64,000 nucleotides of DNA from contig NZ_RJKS01000003.1 of NCBI RefSeq assembly GCF_003762905.1, positions 310,001 to 374,000 of the forward strand, written 5' to 3'. Positions within the stretch are counted from its first letter, which is position 1. Each line of letters opens with the position of its first letter. Position numbers and translations under genes: made by a program. Shown here one piece after another: positions 57,046-64,000 of the stretch. Under the pieces are notes generated by a model. It was not told the origin of the DNA and made no database searches. It saw only the letters and a program-made list of their open reading frames with translations. This stretch comes from Curtobacterium sp. ZW137 (GTDB lineage: Bacteria > Actinomycetota > Actinomycetes > Actinomycetales > Microbacteriaceae).

Positions 57046-58391
57046 CGTGTGGCTCCCGCCGGTTCCCATGCTTCGCGCTGTCCCGCTCCGAGGAGCTGGA
57101 AGCCCTGCTTGCGGACGCCGTCGCCGCCGTTGGCGAAGCCGTCGTAGTCGATCTCCGACATCGTCGCGGGGTGCGCGACCCACTGCTTGACGAGGTCGAC
57201 GCTGGCGTCCTCGGCCCAGACGCGGAGCTGCTCGGCGTCGAACGGGCCGCTGGAGGGGGTGTGTCGGCCCGCGGTGACGGCGTCGAGCACGGTGGCGAGG
57301 TGGTCGTCGCCCTGCGCTGCCTCCGGTTCGAGGGCGTCGAGACCGGCCCGGTAGGCGTCGACGTCCGCCGGCAGTCCGTCCGGCCGCCAGCCGTCGCCGA
57401 GTCCGGCAGCGAGCTGGGCGTCCACGCGGAGGGCGACGTCCACGGGGCGACTGCCCGGCTGCGGCACGACGACCCGCGCGACCGCCCGGAGCGTCGCCAG
57501 CTGGGTGTCGGTGAGCGCCAGGGGTGCCGCGTCCGGGTCGTCCGGGAGCGACCGCACGGCCAGGAGTCCGCGCGTCCGAGCGCTGACGCGGGGCGACGCG
57601 ATCACGCGGGCGGTCGCCGCCGGGACCACGGGTCCACGGTCGACACGGCGGTCCCAGAAGGCGCGGATCCGCTCGGCGACCTCGTCGGGGCGCTCCCACG
57701 GCAGCAGGTGTGCGGCACCGGGCACGACGTCGAGCGTTCCGTTGGACCAGTGCGGCAGGTTCAGATCCCGCTGCGCGTCCTCGCCGAGGTCGCCGTCGGC
57801 GGCTCCGGCCAGGATCAGCGCCGGGACGGGGTTCGGCCCGAACGCGGCGGACCAGTCCTCGCGGCTGCCGCGGACGAGCCAGTCGGTCCAGGCCCGGGGG
57901 TCGGCGCGTTGCACGTCGTGCACGGCCATCGCGTGCGGTTCGGGTGGCAGCTGGGCGTCGGTGTTCGCTGCGACGAAGGTGTCCGCCTCGTCCGGCCCGA
58001 TCGTGCCGTCCTTCGCCCAGCCGAGCATCGAGCTCCGTCGTTCCTCGTCCATCGGTTCCGGGGAGAGCGGGGACGCGGCGAGGAGGACCACCGCTCGGAG
58101 GCCGAACAGGCCGTTGGAACCGTCGATCGTCCGGGATGCGACGACCGACGCGACCTTGCCGCCCATCGAGTGGCCGATGAGCACCCACTCGGTCGCACCG
58201 CTCCGGCCGATCGCCCGCTCCACCCGTTCGGCCATCTCCTCGACGGTGGTGCCCGTCGCGGCCGAGCTCCGGCCGAACCCGGGGAGGTCGATGCCGATGA
58301 GGTCCAGGGTGCCGGCGAGGCGTGCGCGCAGCGTGGCGAACTCCTCGGAGCTCGACCCGAGGGCGTGGAGGCAGAACGCGGTCGCCGTCAT
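57042..58391 (-). CDS. Alpha/beta-hydrolase fused to gluconate-2-dehydrogenase subunit-3-like domain
   Basis: A 449-residue two-domain protein. Residues 1-255 are an alpha/beta hydrolase: LHALGSSSEEF oxyanion region, nucleophile elbow IGHSMGGK near residue 75, and the late His in VPGAAHLLPWERPDEV. Residues 280-449 resemble gluconate 2-dehydrogenase subunit 3 (LTDTQLATLRAVARVVVPQPG..., VDLVKQWVAHPATMSEIDYDGFANGGDG). The usual Tat signal of that subunit is replaced by the hydrolase. GGAGGA lies very close to the ATG. It is cotranslated with the GMC enzyme. Confidence 0.85.
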   Translation of the reverse strand: MTATAFCLHALGSSSEEFATLRARLAGTLDLIGIDLPGFGRSSAATGTTVEEMAERVERAIGRSGATEWVLIGHSMGGKVASVVASRTIDGSNGLFGLRAVVLLAASPLSPEPMDEERRSSMLGWAKDGTIGPDEADTFVAANTDAQLPPEPHAMAVHDVQRADPRAWTDWLVRGSREDWSAAFGPNPVPALILAGAADGDLGEDAQRDLNLPHWSNGTLDVVPGAAHLLPWERPDEVAERIRAFWDRRVDRGPVVPAATARVIASPRVSARTRGLLAVRSLPDDPDAAPLALTDTQLATLRAVARVVVPQPGSRPVDVALRVDAQLAAGLGDGWRPDGLPADVDAYRAGLDALEPEAAQGDDHLATVLDAVTAGRHTPSSGPFDAEQLRVWAEDASVDLVKQWVAHPATMSEIDYDGFANGGDGVRKQGFQLLGAGQREAWEPAGATR

Positions 58392-58480
58392 TCCTCCACT
58401 TCTACGTGATGCGACACGGTTCTTCACAGCGCGGCGTACCCCGCCGCGCGGACCACAGGTGTCGCGGGTAGGTTCCACAC

Positions 58481-61030
58481 ATGAGTGCAGAGCTGACGCT
58501 CGGCGCCGAGGAAGAGCTGCACCTCATCGACCTCGAGTCCGGCCGACTTTCCGCGAAGGCCCCCCGCCTTCTCCCCAAACTGCCTGCAGACCGCTTCGGC
58601 GCCGAACTGCAGCGCACGACGATCGAGACGAACACCCCGGTGGTGACGACCCTCGACGACCTCCGGCGTGTGATCGTGGACCTCCGCAGCGAACTCGCGA
58701 CGGCGATCGCCCCGGCGGGCGTGACCATCGCCGCGGCGGGCACGGCGCCGCGGTCGGAGTACGCCGACTTCGAACTGACCTCCGGTGGCCGCTACGGCCG
58801 CATGCAGGAGCAGTACCGGATGCTCGTCGACGAACAGCTGATCTGCGGCCTGCAGGTGCACGTCGGTGTGAGCGACCGCGACCTCGCGGTGCAGATCGCC
58901 CAGCGCGTCGCGTCGACGCTGCCCGTGCTGTTGGCACTGAGCGCGTCGAGTCCGTTCTGGAACGGCCAGGACACCGGGTACGCGTCGTTCCGCAGCATCA
59001 TCTGGCAGCGCTGGCCGTCCGCCGGCAGCTTCGGTCGGGTCGAGAGCGCGGCGGAGTACGACAAGGTCCTCGACGACCTCATCGCCTCCGGTGTGATCGC
59101 CGACAAGAAGATGGCCTACTTCGACGTCCGACCGTCGTCGCACGCGCCGACGCTCGAACTGCGGGTCTGCGACGCCACGCCGGTCGTCGACGACGCGGTC
59201 CTCATCGCCGGGCTGTTCCGCGCCGCGGTGCGGAAGGCCGAGATCGCGGTCGAATCGGGTGCCGAGTGGCACCCCCGCAGCGAGCCCCTGCACCGCGCGG
59301 CGATGTGGCAGGCGGCGCGGAGCGGGCTGAGCGGTGACCTCCTCGGCCTCGGACAGCACCCGGAACGGCTCCCGGCGGAGATCGCCGTGCGCCAGCTCGT
59401 GTCGCGCCTCCGCCCCGAGCTCGAGGAACTGGGCGACTGGGGGACGGTGAGCGACCTGCTCGAGGACACCCTCGCCCGCGGCAACTCCACCGACCGGCAG
59501 CGCACCGCGTACGCCGAGCGCGGTGAGCTCGACGACGTCGTGGCACTCGTGGTCGAGGACACGGCGGGAACCCCGTCCGGGCGGGACGACCACCCGGTGA
59601 TCGCGATTCCGTCGTACCGGGTCCGTGCCGGTGACGAAGCCGTCGGACCGGGTGCTCGTCCCCGGCCGGCGTTCCGCGACCTCGCGGCCTTCTTCCGCGG
59701 GTGGGACCCCGAGACGACGATCGAGCACTGCACCGCGCGTGACGCCTGGACCCGGGAGCACGAGGTGGGCTTCGTCGTCGCCGGTGCGACGCAGGAGTTC
59801 GGCTGCGACCTGGTCCCGCGCACGATCAGCGCGTACGAGTGGTCCCAGCTCGAAGCCGGGCTGGGGCAGCGTGCCCGCGCGATCGAGCTGTTCCTCCGTG
59901 ACGCGTACGGCGAGCGGCGGATCGTCGCGGACGGCGCGATGGACGAGCGCGACTTCGTCGGTGCGAACGGCTGGGACCCGGACGCGTCCCGGCTGCCGAA
60001 GGACGCGGTCCGGGCGCCGGTGATGGGGTTCGACCTGGTCCGGAACGAGTTCGGTGGCTGGCGGGTGCTCGAGGACAACGTGCGCTCACCGTCCGGCGTC
60101 GCGTTCGGGGTGGCGCTCCGTGAACTCATGGACGACGTGGTCCCGGACGCCCCGCGTCCGGCGGGCCTGCGCGACCCGCACTCCGTCCTCACCCGCGTCC
60201 GCGACACCCTCCGCACCAACGCGACCGCGGTCACCGGCCAGGCCGACCCGGTGGTGGCACTGGTCAGCGACGGCCCCGCCGCCGGCGCCTGGTACGAGCA
60301 CCGCAGGATCGCCGACGGGGCCGGGCTGCGCCTCCTGACCGAGTCGGACCTGGACGTCCGTGACGGACGCGTGATCGAGGTGTCCACCGGCGACGTCGTG
60401 GACGCGCTCTACCTGCGCGTCGACCGCGACGCGAGCGCCCTGACCAACGACCGCACCCCGGACCTCGGCGCACGGATCCTCGACGCCGCCGAGGCGGGGC
60501 GCGTGTACCTGGCCAACGCGCCCGGCAACGCGCTCGTCGACGACAAGGCGATGTACGTCAACGTGCCGGACCTGATCTGGTACTACCTCGACGAGAAGCC
60601 GCTGCTCGAGTCGGTCCCCACGTACCGCACCAGCATCGAGGGCGAACGGCTCTCGGTGCTCGACCGTGTCGGCGAGCTCGTGACGAAACCGGTCGACGGC
60701 GAAGGAGGTCGTGACGTCCTGATCGGCCCGAGCGCGAGTGCTCCGGAGGTCGCCGAACGCCGCCGTGAGATCGCGGCGAACCCGGCCGGCTGGGTCGGGC
60801 AGGAAGTCGTCCAGCTCTCCTCGCACCCGACGATCGGTCCGGCCGGCCTCGATCCCCGGCACGTGGACCTGCGGGCGTTCGTCTACGTCACCGGCACCGG
60901 GCCGGACGACACGCACCTCGCCGACGTCGCGCTCACCCGCGTGGCACCGGAGGGCAGCATGGTCGTGAACTCCTCACGGGGTGGCGGGGCCAAGGACACC
61001 TGGATCATCGGCAAGGGAGAGGACCGCTGA
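58481..61030 (+). CDS. GCS2-type carboxylate-amine ligase fused to circularly permuted ATP-grasp domain
   Basis: An 849-residue protein. Residues 1-370 match the glutamate-cysteine-ligase-2/YbdK fold (LGAEEELHLIDLESG, CGLQVHVGVSDRDLAVQI, PTLELRVCDATP). Residues 400-849 match circularly permuted ATP-grasp ligases (MGFDLVRNEFGGWRVLEDNVRSPSGV, YVNVPDLIWYYLDEKPLL, RGGGAKDTWI). Both halves form amide bonds from carboxylates using ATP. The stop overlaps the amidotransferase start (TGATG). It probably builds a small peptide-like product. Confidence 0.85.
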   Translation: MSAELTLGAEEELHLIDLESGRLSAKAPRLLPKLPADRFGAELQRTTIETNTPVVTTLDDLRRVIVDLRSELATAIAPAGVTIAAAGTAPRSEYADFELTSGGRYGRMQEQYRMLVDEQLICGLQVHVGVSDRDLAVQIAQRVASTLPVLLALSASSPFWNGQDTGYASFRSIIWQRWPSAGSFGRVESAAEYDKVLDDLIASGVIADKKMAYFDVRPSSHAPTLELRVCDATPVVDDAVLIAGLFRAAVRKAEIAVESGAEWHPRSEPLHRAAMWQAARSGLSGDLLGLGQHPERLPAEIAVRQLVSRLRPELEELGDWGTVSDLLEDTLARGNSTDRQRTAYAERGELDDVVALVVEDTAGTPSGRDDHPVIAIPSYRVRAGDEAVGPGARPRPAFRDLAAFFRGWDPETTIEHCTARDAWTREHEVGFVVAGATQEFGCDLVPRTISAYEWSQLEAGLGQRARAIELFLRDAYGERRIVADGAMDERDFVGANGWDPDASRLPKDAVRAPVMGFDLVRNEFGGWRVLEDNVRSPSGVAFGVALRELMDDVVPDAPRPAGLRDPHSVLTRVRDTLRTNATAVTGQADPVVALVSDGPAAGAWYEHRRIADGAGLRLLTESDLDVRDGRVIEVSTGDVVDALYLRVDRDASALTNDRTPDLGARILDAAEAGRVYLANAPGNALVDDKAMYVNVPDLIWYYLDEKPLLESVPTYRTSIEGERLSVLDRVGELVTKPVDGEGGRDVLIGPSASAPEVAERRREIAANPAGWVGQEVVQLSSHPTIGPAGLDPRHVDLRAFVYVTGTGPDDTHLADVALTRVAPEGSMVVNSSRGGGAKDTWIIGKGEDR

Positions 61031-62826
61031 TGTGTGGACTCGCGGGCGAGATCCGGTTCGACGGGACGTCCCCGGACGTCGGTGCCGTCGCCAGGATGAC
61101 CGGGTGCCTCGTGCACCGGGGGCCGGACGGTGACGGGCTGTGGGCGCGTGGGCCGGTCGCGCTCGGGCACCGCCGACTGTCCATCGTCGACCTCTCCACC
61201 GCCGGCGCGCAGCCGATGGTGGTCACCCGGCTCGGGCTGACCATCGCGTACAACGGCATGGTCTACAACTACCGGCAGCTCCGCGACGAGCTGCACGGCA
61301 AGGGCCACCGGTTCGACTCGACCTCCGACACCGAGGTGATCGTCGCCGCGTACGCCGAGTGGGGCACCGCGTTCGTCGAGCACCTCATCGGGATGTTCGC
61401 GATCGCGATCTGGGAGCACGCGAGCGGACGGCTCGTGCTGGCCCGCGACCGGCTCGGCATCAAGCCGCTCTACGTGGCGGAAGTCCCCGGTGGGCTCCGG
61501 TTCGCGAGCTCGCTGCCGGCGATCCTGGCGGGCAACGGCCCCGGGGGCAGCGTCGACACGTCAGTCGACCCGGTCGCCTTCGCGTCCTACATGAGCTTCC
61601 ACTCGATCGTCCCGGCGCCCCGCACCATCCTCTCCGGCGTCGGCAAGCTCCCGCCCGCGACCGTCCGGGTCGTCGAACCGGACGGCTCGTCCACCGACAC
61701 CACCTACTGGGAACCCCGTTTCGAGCGCGACCCGGCGAGGGCCGACTGGACCGACGAGGACTGGCAGCAGGCCTTCATCGACTCGCTCCGCACCGCGGTC
61801 GAGCGGCGCATGGTGGCCGATGTTCCCGTCGGGGTGCTGCTCTCCGGCGGCATCGACTCCTCCCTCGTGGTCGCCCTGCTCGCCGAGGCCGGCCAGCAGG
61901 ACCTCGCCACCTTCAGCATCGGCTTCGAGTCGGCGGGCGGCGAGTCCGGGGACGAGTTCGAGTACTCCGACCTGGTCGCACGGCACTTCGGCACCGACCA
62001 CCACCGGATCCGGATCCCGTCGTCGCGGCTGCTCGACGGCATCGACGGTGCCGTCGCCGCGATGAGCGAACCGATGGTCAGCCACGACTGCGTCGCGTTC
62101 TACCTGCTCTCGCAAGAGGTCTCCCAGCACGTCAAGGTGGTGCAGTCCGGGCAGGGCGCCGACGAGGTGCTCGGTGGGTACGACTGGTACCCACCGCTCG
62201 CGGACGTGCCGCGCGACCAGGCCGCAGAGGCGTACCGATCCGTCTTCATGGACCGCAGGTGGTCGTCGCTGCAGCCGATGCTCGGGGAGCGGTGGCGGAG
62301 CGACGACGACACCCCGTCGGCCTTCGTGGACCGCGAGTTCGCCCGCCCAGGAGCATCGACGAGCGTCGACGCAGCGCTCCGGAGCGACACGACGATCATG
62401 CTCGTGGACGACCCGGTGAAACGGGTCGACAACATGACGATGGCCTGGGGGCTCGAAGCGCGCGTCCCGTTCCTCGACCACGAGTTCGTCGAGCTCGCCG
62501 GGACCATCCCGCCGGCGCTGAAGCTCGCGGACGGTGGCAAGGGCGTGATGAAGCGCGCAGCACGCGGGATCGTGCCGGACGCGGTCATAGACCGCACCAA
62601 GGGTTACTTCCCGGTGCCGGCGATCCGCCAGCTCGAGGGCCCGTACCTCGAACGCGTCCGCGACGCGCTCATGGCGCCGGCTGCCCGGGAACGCGGGCTG
62701 TTCGACCCGGGTACGGTCGAGCGGATGCTCCAGGACCCGAACAGCACACGGACCGAGATCGGCGCGAACGCGCTCTGGCAGCTGGGCCTCATCGAGATGT
62801 GGCTGCAGCAGCAGGGGGTGCGGTGA
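61030..62826 (+). CDS. Asparagine-synthetase-type amidotransferase (NAGGN amidotransferase-like)
   Basis: A 598-residue AsnB-family enzyme. The N-terminal nucleophile Cys2 (MCGLAGEIRFDG), the glutaminase segments RLSIVDLSTAGAQPM and AYNGMVYNYRQLR, and the synthetase PP-loop VLLSGGIDSSLVVALLAE near residue 277 are all present. The pattern AQPM...SMVSHDCVAFYLLSQEV is like N-acetylglutaminylglutamine amidotransferase, which amidates the dipeptide osmolyte NAGGN. Coupled to both neighbours by start/stop overlaps. Confidence 0.85.
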   Translation: MCGLAGEIRFDGTSPDVGAVARMTGCLVHRGPDGDGLWARGPVALGHRRLSIVDLSTAGAQPMVVTRLGLTIAYNGMVYNYRQLRDELHGKGHRFDSTSDTEVIVAAYAEWGTAFVEHLIGMFAIAIWEHASGRLVLARDRLGIKPLYVAEVPGGLRFASSLPAILAGNGPGGSVDTSVDPVAFASYMSFHSIVPAPRTILSGVGKLPPATVRVVEPDGSSTDTTYWEPRFERDPARADWTDEDWQQAFIDSLRTAVERRMVADVPVGVLLSGGIDSSLVVALLAEAGQQDLATFSIGFESAGGESGDEFEYSDLVARHFGTDHHRIRIPSSRLLDGIDGAVAAMSEPMVSHDCVAFYLLSQEVSQHVKVVQSGQGADEVLGGYDWYPPLADVPRDQAAEAYRSVFMDRRWSSLQPMLGERWRSDDDTPSAFVDREFARPGASTSVDAALRSDTTIMLVDDPVKRVDNMTMAWGLEARVPFLDHEFVELAGTIPPALKLADGGKGVMKRAARGIVPDAVIDRTKGYFPVPAIRQLEGPYLERVRDALMAPAARERGLFDPGTVERMLQDPNSTRTEIGANALWQLGLIEMWLQQQGVR

Positions 62827-64000
62827 GCGGGGCCGCTCCGGTCCGGCCGGGAGGCCCGGCTCGCGTCGACCCGTCGGGTGCTGCCGAGCAGACGGTCGCC
62901 ACCACGGCCGCGGTCGACCTGGGCGAGCGGCTCACCGCCGCCTGGGGATCGTGGGGCCCGACCATGACGCGGAACGCGCGCCGGGTGGCGTTCGTCAGCG
63001 ACCGGCACGGTACCCCCGAGGTGTTCGTGCAGGACGTCGTCGTCGACGGTCCGTTGCCCGAACCGGTGCGGATCTCGCTCTCCGATGATCCGGTCATCCG
63101 GGTCACGTGGTCCTCCGACGGCGAGTGGCTGGCCGTCGCGATCGCGACCGACGGCGGCGTCAAGCAGCAGGTCTGGGTCGTCCGGCCGGACGGCACCGAC
63201 GCCGCGCAGATCGCCGGGTCCCGGTACCAGCACGCCGAACTCGGCCCCTGGAGCCGCAGCGGCCACCGCGTCGTGATCACGCTGCCATCCACCGAGGCCG
63301 ACCAGCCCGCACGCTCGTACCTCGTCGACCCGGTGTCCGGCGACCGCGACGACCTGGCCGTCGGCGAGCTCATCCACATCCTCGACCTGTCGGTGGAGGA
63401 GCGTCTCGTGGTGCTCCGCGACGGCCAGCGCGGGCACGAGTTCGTCGTGGTCGTGGACCGTCTCACCGACGAGAGCCACCCGCTGCTCACCGACCCGCAG
63501 TCCGGGTCCGCGGAGATCGCGTTCCTCCGGCCGTCCCCCGCGAGCGAGACGAGCCCACTCGTGGCCTACGTCGCGACCGAAGCGGGCGCACCGCGTCGGC
63601 AGCTCATCGCCCAGCCGGTCGGCCCGCACGGATGGCGCGGCGAGCCCCGGCTGATCATGGGCCGCGCGGACGCCGAACTCGAGTTCCTCGACGCCGACGA
63701 CGCCGGGCGGACGCTGCTCCTCGGCTGGAACGTCGACGGCCGGAGCGAGCTCGACCTCATCAACACGCACTCCGCCTCCCGGACCCCCGTGCCCGGCCTC
63801 CCCGGGTACGTCGTCACCGACCCCGTGCTCAGCCGCGACGGCCGGAGCGTCATCCTCACGGTCGAGGGACCGACCCGGCCTCGGGAGCTCTGGCGTCTCG
63901 ACACGAACGAGCTGACGTGGAGCCGCGTGACCGACGTCCCGGCGCTGCCGTCCGTGGCGCTCGTCGAGCCGACGCTCGAGCGCTTCGCGGCCCGCGACGG
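62823..64000 (+). CDS. S9-type peptidase, N-terminal beta-propeller part (cut by window end)
   Basis: The frame opens at a GTG overlapping the amidotransferase stop and stays open to the last base (392 complete codons). The visible part shows repeated propeller-blade patterns: RRVAFVSDRHGTPEVFVQDV, VTWSSDGEWLAVAIAT, GPWSRSGHRVVITLP and DPVLSRDGRSVILTVEG, as in prolyl-oligopeptidase/DPP-like enzymes. The catalytic alpha/beta-hydrolase domain would lie beyond the window. Peptidases accompany NAGGN-type clusters, so it may process the product. Confidence 0.8.
   Translation, partial: MSGAAPVRPGGPARVDPSGAAEQTVATTAAVDLGERLTAAWGSWGPTMTRNARRVAFVSDRHGTPEVFVQDVVVDGPLPEPVRISLSDDPVIRVTWSSDGEWLAVAIATDGGVKQQVWVVRPDGTDAAQIAGSRYQHAELGPWSRSGHRVVITLPSTEADQPARSYLVDPVSGDRDDLAVGELIHILDLSVEERLVVLRDGQRGHEFVVVVDRLTDESHPLLTDPQSGSAEIAFLRPSPASETSPLVAYVATEAGAPRRQLIAQPVGPHGWRGEPRLIMGRADAELEFLDADDAGRTLLLGWNVDGRSELDLINTHSASRTPVPGLPGYVVTDPVLSRDGRSVILTVEGPTRPRELWRLDTNELTWSRVTDVPALPSVALVEPTLERFAARD

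Overview
The window is chromosomal DNA of a high-GC actinobacterium, most likely Microbacteriaceae and probably Curtobacterium or a close relative. That placement rests on base composition, heavy GTG start use, the dnaA-dnaN-gnd-recF-dciA-gyrB-gyrA order, and the actinobacterial block tRNA-Ile/tRNA-Ala, ppiA, crgA, pabA, pknB, pknA, pbpA, rodA, pstP, fhaB, fhaA. The genus is an inference from general knowledge; no database was searched.

Region 1 (1-10.3 kb) starts inside dnaA. It holds the origin, with perfect DnaA boxes between dnaA and dnaN, and the replication genes dnaN, recF, dciA, gyrB and gyrA, with gnd between dnaN and recF. Region 2 (10.3-24 kb) has three tRNA genes, ppiA, a zinc-finger rhomboid protease, crgA, pabA and the minus-strand cell-shape and signalling operon from fhaA to pknB. 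A transcription-insulated cluster of DnaA-box-like sequences lies about 12.4 kb from oriC, between the rhomboid and crgA genes. Two families of hairpin-forming intergenic repeats occur in and around this region.

Region 3 (24-54.3 kb) is accessory. It is dominated by a dispersed but nearly complete polyamine-use island: agmatine deiminase and N-carbamoylputrescine amidase, a PuuP-type putrescine importer, a PotADBC-type ABC importer, putrescine oxidase, a SpuC-like aminotransferase, a second flavin amine oxidase, a DAO-family oxidase, 4-aminobutyraldehyde dehydrogenase, GABA transaminase and two succinate-semialdehyde-type dehydrogenases. PucR and Lrp regulators sit beside these genes. Together they would take up putrescine or spermidine, make putrescine from agmatine, and convert it through 4-aminobutanal, GABA and succinic semialdehyde to succinate. 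An identical 10-bp motif upstream of both gabT and puuP suggests a shared regulator. Interspersed are an epimerase, a Fic protein, TetR regulators, short-chain dehydrogenases, HipBA and an APH-family kinase. The most unusual feature is a chain of six 5-codon minicistrons built from a 17-bp tandem repeat. It joins the stop codon of the DAO-type oxidase gene to the start of the amine-oxidase gene through seven consecutive TGATG stop/start overlaps.

Region 4 (54.3-64 kb) has a candidate structured RNA, a Nudix protein, a GMC oxidoreductase paired with an alpha/beta-hydrolase fused to a gluconate-dehydrogenase-subunit-3-like domain, and a three-gene operon. That operon encodes a GCS2 + circularly permuted ATP-grasp fusion, an AsnB-type amidotransferase and an S9-type peptidase cut by the window end. 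It resembles the N-acetylglutaminylglutamine amide osmolyte pathway but has a different ligase.
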